From positions 35,674,949 to 35,738,948 of the forward strand of contig JAFMSR010000003.1 in NCBI GenBank assembly GCA_022818135.1: 64,000 bases of DNA. The letters run 5' to 3'. This DNA comes from Saxidomus purpurata (taxonomy: Eukaryota > Mollusca > Bivalvia > Venerida > Veneridae). Shown in pieces: positions 1 through 12,810 of this stretch. The position numbers and the translations under genes were made by a program. Numbering within the stretch: position 1 is the stretch's first letter; each line of letters starts with the position of its first letter. Below the pieces are notes generated by a model that was given only the letters and a program-made list of their open reading frames with translations, was not told where the DNA came from and did not search any database.

Positions 1-1046
1 CCATCCTCGAGGAATTGTAAGTTACTTTCAACAGAAATAAACACGCAGTCAGTCAAGATCTTCAAGATTCCCTTTCTTCATTAAAAAGAAACATTATTCA
101 GCACCGTGGTCTGAATATTTTCGTTTAAAATTTTGAAGTCATTATTTGTGTTAAATCAATTTGACAGAGGTTAGAAAATCTTTTATTACATACAAAATTG
201 ATACGAGCCGATAAAGGGCAGCTGGAAGATTTTGTGAGATTTTGTGAGGTTTTAATGGTTTTACAAAGTTTCAATTATCTTGAGTATAAAGTGTTCAGAA
301 ACTATTCATTGTAGTAACATAATTCAACTACATAAAAGAATATTGTCAACTTAATGATCGTTTACAGACATTTCCTGGGCCAGAATACTGTAACAAAGAC
401 AAATGCGTCAAAAAAGCCACACAACCTGGTGAAATGCCTGCATTGAATAGTTAATAGACTCATTCGAATCGCATTATGCTAACATATTGGGTTATTTTAT
501 GTTCAAATATTGAGCCGAAATAATTATTCTTTCTTTAACAATAAAAATCAACAATCTCACAGCAAAATGTTAGCGTTTAATATTGTGATAATTTCTTTTA
601 CATTTTGTTGTAATGAGACATTCAAAAGAAATTGTTCGTCATCTCGCAGTAATTCGCTCCGATCGATGATGCTTTTATCAGAGATTTTTTATTTATTAAG
701 GTTATTAATCAAATAGTAAGTGAAATCAATTAAGGTATTCTGTTCCATACTAATTTATTCCGTATTCGCGATTGCGAAACAAGTTCTCACAATTTAGAAT
801 GATCACTCAAGACGGAATCAACCTCGAAGTAAGAGAGTGGGAGAGGCATCAGTGCCTTGTTTGGACACTAAGGCATTTTAAGGATAGCATAAGGGCGGGG
901 TCACTTCCGTAATTTCGTACAAAATAACCGTAACATCAATCGGTCTTTTCCGCATGGAAAAAACATACCGACGCTAGTAAAAATTGTATCAAAAATTTTA
1001 TGCATATGCATGTATGTCTAAATCTGTGAACTAATCTCTAAGCTAC
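1..1046. other. No gene seen
   Basis: AT-rich sequence with one chance 68-codon frame (510-716) that is Ser/Asn-rich. Confidence 0.6.
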
Positions 1047-1225
1047 CGCTACTGCTCAGCTACTGCTACTGCTATTGCTCAGTTACTGCTACTGCTATGC
1101 TACTGCTAGACTACTGATACTGTTGTGCTACTGCTCAGCTACTGCTACTGCTTTGCTACTTCTAAGCTACTGCTCAGCTACTGCTACTGCTACTGCTGTG
1201 CTACTGCTACTGCTACTGCTACTGC
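1047..1225. repeat. (CTACTG)n-like hexanucleotide array
   Basis: Imperfect CTACTG/CTGCTA units with interspersed CTCAG. It ends at 1225, followed by two copies of GATGGTGCTGTGGTTTTGAT. Open frames across it are low complexity. Confidence 0.85.
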
Positions 1226-1439
1226 CGATAGATGGTGCTGTGGTTTTGATAGATGGTGCTGTGGTTTTGATATATGGTGATGTCGATATATTATTAGGTG
1301 TACATTAGCGCAGTGTTTATAAACCATAACTCCAGCTCATATAACTCTTGTATTATCATAAAAATATGTTCAAGTCATATCTTTAAGACTACTGTAAGGA
1401 TTCACTTGTTTTGTTAATATTGTTTTGCGCATGCGTACC

Positions 1440-1760
1440 GGAAGGCGAAAGTACGATGACGAAAACGCGAAAGTACGATGAAGAAAACGCGAAACTACCA
1501 TGACGAAAACTCGAAAGTACGATGACGAAAAACGCGAAGGTACGATGATGAAAACGCGAAATTGTATCGCATTTTCATCATCGTGTTTTCGCGTTTTCGC
1601 CATCGTACTTTCGCGTTTTCATCATCGTAGTTTCGCGTTTTCGTCATTGTTCTTTCGAGATTCGTGTTTTCGCGTTTTCGTCACCTCACTTTCGAGTTTT
1701 CGTCATCGTGTTTTCGCGTTTTCGTCATCGTACTTTCGTGATTTCGTGTTTTCGCGTTTC
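1440..1760. repeat. 22-bp minisatellite that reverses orientation
   Basis: About five units like CGCGAAAGTACGATGACGAA run forward to about 1560, then about eight units of the reverse complement (TTTTCGCGTTTTCGTCATCG) run to 1760. The two halves form a large imperfect palindrome. Confidence 0.85.
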
Positions 1761-2079
1761 AGATTATTTCATTCATAGGCGATGGCCCTAACGGAATTCC
1801 GTACGAAACCGCTAGTGACACGAATTTTTAATTCACACAGATCTCTCCTTTAATATACCTGCTCGGAAGAGATTTGTCCACAGATTTAGACCTATATGCA
1901 TAAAATGTTTAATACCATGAAATACACACTTACCTGATAAGCGCATTTCAATCAACGGGAACTTTCTGTTTTTGCATTTAAACGGTCTCAGTGCACTAGA
2001 ATTACTCGTACGAAACATCCGGATTCTTTTCAATCCGGCAATAATCGGTATTGTTCGGAAATATCCCAACCATCTCATC

Positions 2080-2600
2080 ATAATGACAAAACTACCGCAT
2101 ATAAAGAAAATACTACCGCATATAATGCATGTAAGGAAATCGCATGTACAGCATATAATGTGAGATCTACAGTGTATATAAACGAAAGTACCATATATAC
2201 ATGTAATGTGATTTGCAATGCATATAAGGAAAAAAGCACAACACATAATGGACACAGTGACTACCACATATATTTTAGTTTGCACATCATATTATGTAAA
2301 AAGCACCACGTATAACGTTTTATCAACTACACACAATAACAAATCTACTGCATATACAAGTATTGGTCTTTGTACCGCACACTAAATCGTATGCAAGTTG
2401 CATATAAAGACAGTACTACCACGGCATATAAGAAGAGTTGTACTACATATAACAAAGAAATTACAGCATGTAAAGTAACTAGTACCACACATAATGAAAT
2501 ATTTACCACATATAATAAAATATCTACTGCATATAATATAAGATCTACTGCATATAATGAAATATCTACCGCATATAAGCATGATAAGACGACCATGGCG
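2080..2600. repeat. 24-bp minisatellite, TACTGCATATAAT type
   Basis: Units such as ATCTACTGCATATAATGAAA repeat with a period near 24 bp, so frames on both strands stay open and give repeated AYN and TTYNK strings. It is most regular at 2500-2580 and decays leftward. Confidence 0.8.
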
Positions 2601-2989
2601 TTCCATAAGCTGCTGTCTACATAACAAGTCATGCCAAAACATATTATATATATACATAGAGAGAGAATAAGGGTATAATAGAGGTCATATGGATACCTCT
2701 CAAGTTATGCAAGCTGTGTGCGATGGAAAAGACCAGGAAAACAACTTTTCAATCAGGAAATTAAGAGGGCGTAACGCCTCCCCTTCCCGACCGAGTTGGT
2801 AGGGAGACATGCTGATTTTGTTCTGTTCGGATGCTTGTAAGTTTGTCAAGAAGTTACAAGTCTGTAACAATCTTTGTCCGATCAATAACTGGAGAACAGT
2901 TAATTGCAGGGACCTTAAAGTCCCAGGATCACTTTGAATATACTGATATTGAAAAATAAATTTACTGCAAGGATGATGATAGAACCATG

Positions 2990-3270
2990 TTCTATTCACT
3001 CTAAAACAATGTCGACGAATGCCTTTCTTTCGTATTCAAGTCGTGTATTCACGAAAAAGAGTTGCTAGAAAGACTTTCTTATTTTTTGCAATATCATTGG
3101 AAAAAATACTGCACTATATTTCTTATATTACTTATCGGTTTAAAAAGCGAAGTAATTAATGAATGTGTTTGGCACAAATAAAGGTCATTTCCGCCAGTAA
3201 GACAGCTTTCTTGATAAAATGAGAGCTACTTGTATATGTGATCCTGGGACTTTAAACCTGAAAGGATAAA
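2990..3270. repeat. Dispersed repeat shared with 45165-45440
   Basis: TTTTGCAATATCATTG, TGAATGT and GGGACTTTAA recur in order at both places. No gene is seen in either. Confidence 0.5.
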
Positions 3271-3485
3271 TGACCTTTGTTAATTTCGACTTTGGTCAGA
3301 TTTTGTAAACAAATTGCACAGGAAATCCGAATGATTTCAAGTCAGTTAGGTCGATCCAAAGGTCTCAGTGCTGCATGTACTAAAATTAGAAAAATGCTCG
3401 GTCTGGCAAACAAATTCTTCTTTACATCTTCTACATTATTATAACATAAGTGTCAGCCACGGTGTTCCGTTAGAACCACCGCCTT

Positions 3486-3880
3486 CTCTGAAATAATTCA
3501 GATGACGATGCGCGAAGTTACGATGGAGATGCCTCTGAAATAATTCAGATGACGATGCGCGAAGTTACGATGGAGATGCCCAATGTTACGATTGCGATGC
3601 ACGAAGTTACGATGGAAAAACGTCGTCATCGTCATTTCGCGTATCGCCATCGTCACTTCGAAATGCTTGATCAGAAGGCGATACGCGATGCTTGAAGTCA
3701 CGATGGTGATATACGATGCGCAAATCGACGATGGCGATACGCAAAGTTATGATGGCGAAGTGACGATAATAATACGTGAAGTGACGATGGCGATACGCAA
3801 AGTGACGATGATGATGCGCGACGTGACGATGGTGATATGCGAAGTTACGATGACGATACGCGATATTTTCCCCTCGTGAT
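3486..3880. repeat. GCGAAGTTACGATG minisatellite, abutting an assembly gap
   Basis: Units of about 21 bp related to those at 1440-1760. A 47-bp segment starting CTCTGAAATAATTCAG is repeated exactly at 3486-3580. Orientation flips at about 3620-3660 and flips back by 3690. The array runs into the N run at 3881, probably an unresolved extension. Confidence 0.82.
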
Positions 3881-4380
3881 NNNNNNNNNNNNNNNNNNNN
3901 NNNNNNNNNNNNNNNNNNNNNNNNNNNNNNNNNNNNNNNNNNNNNNNNNNNNNNNNNNNNNNNNNNNNNNNNNNNNNNNNNNNNNNNNNNNNNNNNNNNN
4001 NNNNNNNNNNNNNNNNNNNNNNNNNNNNNNNNNNNNNNNNNNNNNNNNNNNNNNNNNNNNNNNNNNNNNNNNNNNNNNNNNNNNNNNNNNNNNNNNNNNN
4101 NNNNNNNNNNNNNNNNNNNNNNNNNNNNNNNNNNNNNNNNNNNNNNNNNNNNNNNNNNNNNNNNNNNNNNNNNNNNNNNNNNNNNNNNNNNNNNNNNNNN
4201 NNNNNNNNNNNNNNNNNNNNNNNNNNNNNNNNNNNNNNNNNNNNNNNNNNNNNNNNNNNNNNNNNNNNNNNNNNNNNNNNNNNNNNNNNNNNNNNNNNNN
4301 NNNNNNNNNNNNNNNNNNNNNNNNNNNNNNNNNNNNNNNNNNNNNNNNNNNNNNNNNNNNNNNNNNNNNNNNNNNNNNNN
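3881..4380. other. Assembly gap (500 N)
   Basis: Exactly 500 N, a conventional placeholder for an unknown length. The left flank is a minisatellite. Confidence 0.99.
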
Positions 4381-5959
4381 ATTATTATAGTTTATTGTAT
4401 AGCACGTCATTACAACAACAATAAACAAATTACTTCTACTAATCTACCACTTCGTCTGTATCATTCATCCAATCAATCAACCATATATTGTTTTGAAGAG
4501 AATTTTTCTTAGAATGGTGTAGCCAAGGTTTTTTATTTTCTGTAATAATGAACGAAGTTCTGCTTGTAAAAATGAAAGCTCTAATTAAACAGTAAATAGA
4601 AATTTACTTTAACACAAACTGTCAAAAAGAAGCCTTTCGAAATGTATCCTGTATTCCAACGACTGACAGGTGATAACACATGCAAAGTGTGCAGGCTGCA
4701 CCCTTGGGAAATCAAAGAAGTGTAAGTGGTAGTATCAAGTCAATATCTGACTCTCAAAATATTCTCCAAATTGTGCTAAGAAGTAAATAAGCTTGTACAA
4801 TAGAAACACATTTTGCAAAAATAATCACGAGGCAACAAGACTTCAGAACAATATAGTCTACTTGATATATTTCTGTTAAAACAAATCCTGTCCCCATCGT
4901 ATACAAGAGGTAATTATCTTGACTTATTTTGTGAGAGAACAATTCTGAGTATCATGACATACAGGTTTTATGTGTAAAAATATCCTCAAAAGACCAAAAT
5001 AAAAAATTGCTACATAATATTTCTTTTTTAGATAGATTGGAACACCACAAGTAGCTATTTCGGCACGATATTAAGAGGGGCTCTATAAATTGTAAAATAG
5101 TCTTGTGAATAAATGCTGTTATTGTAAGACGTTTATTTTCGGTAATGACGTTGCCTTCCGTTTTGATATATTGTCTCTCGGTCTTGGTTTTACTACAACC
5201 TGTGATTTATTTAAAACAAACAATATCTTAGGGGTTTTTTTTGCATGCGTTCTAAACTGTTCACATGAAACAATATGGGAAACTCAGATACAGAATCTGT
5301 TTAAAAACACACTGTTTAGTTTTGCACGATACTTAATATTTGTGCTAATAAATATTAAGCTACATCCTGCTGAAAGGTTTGTTTGTTTGTTTGTTTTCTT
5401 TCTATACTATTGAAATTCAGTTTTTCAGTCAGTATTTTTCCAACGCGTCAATATACAGCAGAAAAGAAGCTTATTTATTGCAGATATTGTTTAATACTAT
5501 TTTATTGTTCTATGTACAAGTACACGTATAACATTTGGATAGAAACAATTTAAATACATTTGACAAATTGATTGGGCCACGAGTTATAGCAACATCAGAA
5601 AACGGCCCTCTCCAATTTGATAAATATAAATGTAATGGCAAGATGGTTGTCAAGACGATTTTGTTTAACATAGAAACTAAGTAAAGTAAGACAAAAAGGT
5701 CATTTTAGGAAGAAGAAAAAATAAATGAGAAGAAGAAAGATGATTTAAAACACAAAGGAATATCAGTACCGTCAAAAAGGTACATGAGATAATATTTGTT
5801 AGAGTATGTAAGATAAGAAAAAAAAGAAAAAAAAGGAAAAATAAGTATTAGAAGGATAAGAAAGAAAACATTGGTGCAACCCACACATCTCCGCAATATG
5901 AACTCCGCCGTCGACTAAACACCCCGCCAAAACCCACAGCAGAATTTGTTGAGGACAAT
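4381..5959. other. No gene seen
   Basis: Short chance frames only; (GTTT)n at 5380-5398 and an A/G-rich tract at 5700-5850. Confidence 0.55.
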
Positions 5960-6252
5960 AGATTTTAGAAATCACCATTATTAGAAAACCTTCTAGTGTT
6001 CTTAATAAATTTTTGAACTTCGTTAAAGCCCAGGGTATTTTGGACGTCATTTAGTGCGTCATTGCCAAATAGCAGCTTTGTTGTGCTGAGAGGGTGAAAA
6101 TCTCTCGTGTTGCGGAAAAGCTCAATTCTTTTATTTGAAAAAAAGTGTATATTTAAAAAAGTAATGTTCTGCATTTTCTTCACCATTTCCGCATTGGCAA
6201 ACAGGTGAATTTCGTAGATGATTGTAGAACAAGTCAGCATATAAATTCTCAA
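5960..6252 (-). pseudogene. LINE 3' fragment (C-terminal end of a reverse-transcriptase ORF)
   Basis: The minus frame ends with RNTRDFHPL, TKLLFGNDALND and VQKFIKNTRRF, a C-terminal signature common in molluscan non-LTR retrotransposons. Just upstream, another frame reads SPVCQCGNGEENAEHYFF, the zinc-knuckle-like Cys/His motif that normally precedes it, so a frameshift separates the two. Only about 100 codons remain; the rest of the element was not seen. This is a 5'-truncated dead copy. Confidence 0.75.
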
Positions 6253-9200
6253 GTGTTTTAGTGGTAAGATTAACGATGAGATTGTTTTGTAACAGAAGCT
6301 CGTAATATGTCTTTAACGTATAATGTAGTTTATGGAAACGATATATTATGCGAGTATTTTAGTAAAATATAAACTTGAGATTAAGGATCAGTCATGAATA
6401 CCAAAATTATTAAGTCAGAAATTTGTAGAGAAAATCGATGGAACCTGTCTGGTCTTTCTTATTGTCACTGCAACTGTTTGTAATCTTTTTAAAAAAAAAT
6501 ATTTTAAAAAAAATGTCAAAATAAGTCAAAATGAAGTCAAACTTCACTAAAAGTAATGTTAATCAAAAGGCAAAAATAAACTATTTTATTGAAATCAATA
6601 TGAACAGTATTTGTAACGATTGAGAAAATGCCATATATATATCATCTTACAACGTACGTTTCTCTGCAACATCACGTTCGTGTTATATGTACATATTCAA
6701 TTTTGTAATTACTTCTTCAGACATCTGTCTAAAAAGTCAAAATATAATGGATCAAGAAATCTTAACTGTTCAGACATATCATTTTGGTGGCACGATGAAA
6801 AATGGTTTGGGTCGATGTCATCTTGATACAGTTGTTATACCCTTTCATTTGCCAGCCACTTTGACACAATACCGGAATAAGAGCACCGCGTGTAAGTTTA
6901 AAGTTGCTCACCATGTTTATACTGTCCTGACTTGCACTTGAATTCAGCTGGCTACATATAGGTTTTCTAAGCATAAAACTCATAAATATTCCTATGAAAA
7001 ACTCATTTGGCGTAACTTATACTCATTTGTATTCCATCGTTAAACTTTATACGTCACCATTAGTATCAATTTCACAGACTATTCAATGTGTATTAATGTA
7101 TTTCCCGCAACATGCAATACGCTTTTATTCATAAAGCAAAACTATAAAACTCCGAATACCGTCTGAGGCATTCAGTATCTGGAATAGTGGTGGTTGAAAT
7201 TAATTGTATATGCAATGTACTGAATAAAATATTGTTTAAAGCAAATAAAAACCTGCCAGTTTAATTTCCTGTTAAGTATTTCTGTATTTTTGCATTTATC
7301 ATTACTAAATTATAAAGCGTTGCTAACGTTTTTTGAAGTCCAAGAAATACCATTTATTTCCCTTCCCAAAAATGTTAAGCCTTTTGACTGGCCGTCGATC
7401 AGTACTAAGAAAAGGAAACGTGCTGATTTTTTTATGTTATTTAGTGACGTTATTTAGTGGCAATAAGCCATCAAGTGGGTATTTAATTGCGGCTAGCTGG
7501 TTATTGAATTGAAAAATAAATCGAATCATTCTATTTAAGACAAGGGAGGGTAATTTTATTGACAAGATATATATTGTTAGACTACTCTAACGGCTCTGGT
7601 GATATTAGTGTAGGCGAGTAATGTATTGCTGTGTTTGTTTTAACTTGTGGCATTGATTCTAGCATTTATTTTTTTATATTTTGTGGGCGAGCAGCTTTGA
7701 CAGATTTTTATTGGTTATTAAATAAGGTCATAAACGTTGACACAACGTAAGTGGGTTTTCAAGTGCAAATGTCTACTGTGAAATTGATGGAGAGCGACAT
7801 GGAAACATATTGCAGCCTCGTCTCTGATTTTTTAATGAACAGCAATTTATTTAGGTATGTAACTAAACGCATAGCATAATGTATGTTTTAAAAATGTATT
7901 ATTATTTGGTATTAAGAAATTATACATAAGGTTTCAGATTACCGTTTCAATTTCAGAATATATCAAAATTTCATAGAATTTAGCGTTTTTTAATTTACAT
8001 CTACAAATCTGTCGTTATTTTCATGTATCCGGATCCTTAACTGAAAAACACCAAAAGCTGATGTTTAATCTAAGTGTTCACACCGTAATCTACACCGTAA
8101 AGCTTGCTATATAATTTTTGTATTATTAATCAAAACTTACTGTGTAAACAGGTAAATTGTACAATTCCCTGGATGTTTATATTTTTGGGATAGAGCCAGT
8201 CCTATCCTTGTAAACCGCGTTGTAACAACAACATCATAGATTTTATTTATGGCCCCGATGACACCCTATTATTATTTAAAATTTGAGTGCAGTGAGAGAG
8301 AGTTTATAACTATGCTGAAAATATTGACAAAATAGCTTAAAATTGAATAAAACAATATTTCGTTTAGGAGCACTGCATATTTACATAGGGACTATGGACT
8401 TAGTATTATAAGATATATATGAAAATGATAAAAAATATAGTACATAATAAATAAAAAGTATCTTTCCTGGCTGTTATTGTCTTCCTTCTCCTATGAATGA
8501 CGTCTCCACTAGTAACATCAATTTTAACAAAATAAACTCATATTGTAAAGCTTTTAAAGTCACTATACAAAAAAATGAGAGGGGAGGGGGTATTTGAACA
8601 TGTTACATAAACCATTATTATTATTTATACCTTAAACAATGCACATCTTATGATTATACTAGTATATTAAGATATATTGTCTAGACGGGCCTTTACGGAT
8701 AAGCATCAACATTTTTTGAATCAGACAAATATTTTATACGCTGTCACAATCTCTTTTGATTTAGCAGACAAACTTTCAACAAAGTTCGACTGTTTTTTAA
8801 TACAAAATTTTCTTTCGAGACATTTTGTGAAATGCCTCTTCAATTGTTTTCAATTTACAGTGATGCATTTCATTTGTAACATTGAATATGGAAAGTTTAT
8901 GTTGGGTCTGCTTTTCAAATGCTTTTGTTAACAGACATAAGGTGAAAAATGTAAAGGAAAAATGAATAGGGGTTTTCTCACTATAAACATGAAAATAGTT
9001 TCACATTTAATCCAAACATATTATTAGGAATTGAATTTTAGACATTTCTGATAAATTAGATACATAGATCTATTTTGAAGAATCCGAACAGCGCTTTAAA
9101 ATGGTTTCTACTATCTACGCCTTATTGTTCTTAGGACTGATAACGTATAATCTATAAAATACCTCAATCAATAAATTCAAATCTATCTTGAGTCTGAAAA

Positions 9201-9539
9201 CGTTCTTTAAAATTGTATTAACGATGATTTATAAAGTTATTAAAACACAAGTCTCTTAAGATTGTAGGAGCAACTAATCTGAAGTGACAATGTTCGGATT
9301 GTTATCAAGAAATAATGTCTCGTATTGATAAATAGAAACGAGTGGATTCCCTTTAAACTAAGACGGGCTTGAATATCTGTATCAGCTTTTCAAAACGTAT
9401 TGGCATTCTTTAGTTTTGTGCAAAAACCCAGACACGACAAACCGACCGTATTATGTACTGACCGACAGAGTGACCGTATAATATACTGACCGATAGACCT
9501 ACCATATAGCATACTGAACGTTAATAAAGGTGAACATTG
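6253..9539. other. No gene seen
   Basis: AT-rich, no frame above 85 codons, no recognised repeat. A lost peptide-gene unit might be expected near 8.3-9.3 kb from the duplicated flank at 9540, but no 12-cysteine exon was found. Confidence 0.5.
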
Positions 9540-10110
9540 ACGATTGACAATATCATATAAGATGGTGGGAAATTTTAAGATACGGTAAATCGTACACTTA
9601 ATCTGGTGCTTATTCACGGAAAACAACATTTAAATGAAAAGTGTTCAGAATTCATAGTAATTCTTCAAGAAAATTTGCAGATTTTTTATCTATCTTGATC
9701 TGTTTGTTATTTTTATTTAAACGAATTATGTGAGTACAATACATGCTCTCCGCCATCTACGTTTGCTAGTGGTCCTCAAAAAGATAGGACCAACCCCTAT
9801 AAATAACACCTCCGAAGAGCAAAAACCTCTCTACAAAGACAGATGTTTTATTTCTAAAAACAGTTATATCTGACTTAATTAACCCCCATAGAACAACAAC
9901 CTTTCCTCTACAAACAAAAATTGATGTATCCTTTGGACAGGTGTTGTTATAGAGAGGTTATACAGTAAATCAACAATCAACACAAAATGTACTAATGACA
10001 CGTGTTTCATAGAATTATACAGAGGTATGATTTTAGGATAAGGATAATAAGAAACAATGATTACAAAAGACACAATGTTATAAATATTCATTTTCATGCA
10101 TAAACAATCG
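9540..10110. repeat. Duplicated flank, copy of 14365-14810
   Basis: AAAACAACATTTAAAT, AAAAGTGTTCAGAA, CGAATTATGTG, AATGACACG and GGTCGACGTCTCATG recur in order. In the second copy this sequence lies upstream of peptide copy A, so this may mark a lost gene unit. Confidence 0.65.
9785..9963. mobile_element. Short MITE, about 175 bp, with TA site
   Basis: The segment between AAAAAGATA and TACAGTAAATC has ends that are imperfect inverted repeats containing CCTATAAATAACACCTCC and, reversed, CTCTATAACAACACC. The duplicated segment at 14600-14630 has uninterrupted flanks without it. Length, TA flank and empty site support a Tc1/mariner-type MITE. Confidence 0.62.
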
Positions 10111-10165
10111 TCAGGGTCGACGTCTCATGAACATAAAACTTTTATTGTTTTATCCTGGTATTTAT

Positions 10166-10470
10166 TCAAGCAGTAGTATTAGGACCTTCCTGTTTTAGAA
10201 AAACAATAGTATCATCATGTACAGGTACCTCAAATATTATGTCCAATTGGCAAGGCAAGACTGTATTGTCGTCAAAGTATGTTGGATCACAAAATTGTGC
10301 TGGTATATGTTGGTCAAGCATAAAATATTGTCCAACCACATACAACACCCCTCCATGTATGATTATTCTTTCCAAGATATGTCTACATCTTTCAGATGTC
10401 ACCCATTTACATGACGTTTGTGAAAACTTGGTATTTGACCGTATTCCGTCATTTTACAATATTTGAACTT
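10166..10470 (-). other. Open frame with protein-like composition, unrecognised
   Basis: The frame is open on the minus strand from about 10470 to TAA near 10166. It includes SERCRHILERIIIHGG, YVVGQYFMLDQ and PTYFDDNTVLPCQLD. Composition is protein-like rather than low-complexity, but no family is recognised. Flanks are duplicated repeat-rich sequence, so a transposon remnant is likely. Confidence 0.25.
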
Positions 10471-11999
10471 ATTGTAATCCATGTAAAACTATCTAGTGCA
10501 CTTTCACTCTGTTAACCCTGTATGCGCTGCTAAACATATTATTTTTAGTACTTTTCGTGCCACATTTCTGAGCACTGTTGACAGCTTCTATGTTAAAAAA
10601 TGTTTAAAAGCAAGAGAACCTTAAAATTTTGTATTATAGTACTCATGACCAAGTATTTTGACATTATCTTATACTTGTATTAAATAGACTTTAGCTTGTG
10701 GAATATCGACGTACAGTGTCTGATTACATTGTGTGACCCGTTTTGGGTCGGTAACTTGATTAATGATTTAGGTCACCTTTTGGTATCGTAGTATCAATGG
10801 GCTGATTTTGTTTATTCTGGAGCTCAGTCAGTACAATCTCTTGAAGTTTATCCATTGCCCGTTTTGTTTAGAATGAGCCTACCCTAGTGTTAAAGGAAGT
10901 TTTAAATTTTATAAGTCTACCATCCAGAGTAATTTTACTTTTCACACTAGTCACTGAATATTTTGAATGATTTGAGATCAATCATTGACGAAGTCTGTTT
11001 GTATCCTTATTTACAATGTACAATGTACCACGCTTTTTTGCATGTTATGTGGAAAATAAAAATTGTGAAACTTTAACAATTCTAATTAAATCTGAGCGAA
11101 CTTGCAGGATAATAAGTACGATAAATCGTGACACGGTTTAACTGCATAATGTACGTCTAGCTCAAAGTGTGATTGTGAACCCAGTGTCAAAGGTCAGCAG
11201 TCCAGGTCCAACCATATGTGTTAACGACAATCAATCATTATCTGTATTAACTATACCGGGTGAAAATTTCACCACTTTTATTCTTTAAACTTTGAGTCGT
11301 ATAAAGAGTCAAATGTTCCGTCATCCTATAAACAGTATTTCAAGACAGAACGTTTGTATAGTTCAACCAGTAAGAGACTGCAGCATACACTTGATTTAGT
11401 AGCAATGATTTGTCAAAAGTATCGCAGTTAGAAGGCGTGACTTCTTTTCCATATGTCTGTACAGAGAGTAAAGAAACGTCCACTATATTGTATTGGCTAT
11501 ATAAAGCAAAAAAGCCCTACTACAATGGTTGAAAGATTTATAAATTGATTTTTTGATAACAGCAATTTTCCTATCTTATTCAATCTGTGTCTAATAGTCA
11601 TATTTTCTTGGATATTATTAATTGTGTATTAGAATTGCCAATAAGAATTAGAATTTAATTGACGTCCCATCTAAGACCATATGCAGATCTGACGATAATC
11701 ACTGAATCGACAGAAAGGTTTATGATAAATATAAAATGCCGACAGTTTTGCATGAACTCAGAGCGAGTTATAGCAAAATTGATTATAGGAGAAATGACAT
11801 GAAAAACAAATACATTAATTTGCAAAACTTGATGTCATTTTCATCTAAGAAAGCACACGATATTATAACTGACGTTCACAGTTTATGTCATTGGTCGACT
11901 TCCGACCGCATTAACTGTTCAAACTGAACGTCAAAAACTACGAGGTAACATCGAAAAGTCGCTGGCCTAACATAATCACAACTGTTTTTAATTTTATTT

Positions 12000-12810
12000 T
12001 TCAGCATAATTACACTTGATCTCAATGCAGTTATTCCAGCGATGCTCAAACTTGTTTCTGCCATCTTAGAGGAAGTATTCTTTCTGCACCCACAAAACTT
12101 AGTTTACATGCGAGATTGGAAAAGAGGCAAATCTCCAAGGGTTATAGGGGGATGTAGAAGGAGCTGAAAGCCACACTCAACAGCAGCTGCTGCGGGTAAA
12201 GAAATGTGGGCAGACGTATTATCCTGAAGCAAAAGGAAATATGCCCTTACCTGTCCTCTCCGCTTTTCTTTGTAAATCGATTTAGGCTCCCGTGGTTTAT
12301 TAGCTTACTATTTCCCAGTAATTGTATGCATTTTTGCAATTCAAGAATACTGATGCCATAAACTTGCCTGCTGATATCGTCTTGTTGAACTTAGTCGTGG
12401 TGATGAAGCTTTGTGTTTCCATGGTTTGAGTCTGGATCAAAGTGATACACCCATGTTTCATCCTGGGTAACAATTCTGAGTTCGCAGAAAAACTAAGTCT
12501 CTCCTAGTCAGTTATTTATCGGGTGATAACATTCTTTGAACCCATCTTGCCGAATATTTGTTCTTTTGAAGGAATTTCATCATTCATTACCTAGCGATGT
12601 ACAACATTTGAATTTCGGCATTTGGCATCTTTAGGACGACCTGACTGTGGAGAATATTCAGAACTTTTTCTTCCACGGTTGAACTCAACAGTCCAATTCT
12701 TTACAGTTGAATATAAAGGAAGGTCAAAAAGTGTATTGTTATGTCTTCATGAATTTCCTTGAGTGACATTTCATTTCAAGTGCAGATACTTTCTCACCGG
12801 TTTCTTCTCT
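12000..12810 (-). pseudogene. Degenerate mariner transposase
   Basis: Broken minus-strand frames match mariner landmarks in order: the N-terminal helix-turn-helix string TVKNWTVEFNRGRKSSEY followed by SGRPKD (12629-12720), the first catalytic block DETWVYHFDPDS (12421-12480), and the second block QDNTSAHIS leading to GFQLLLHPPI (12140-12230), where the family has HDNAPAH and HPPYSPD. The third catalytic region is altered to TLGDLP. Several stops and frameshifts separate the pieces, so it is inactive. Terminal inverted repeats were not resolved. It lies where exon 2 of peptide copy A would be expected. Confidence 0.85.

Noticed and set aside
1833..2285. 150-codon minus frame
   Set aside because: Largely the edge of the 24-bp minisatellite; Cys/Ile-rich repetition is a translation of the repeat.
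3607..4428. Long frames across the first gap
   Set aside because: They are open only because of N; the known parts are minisatellite.
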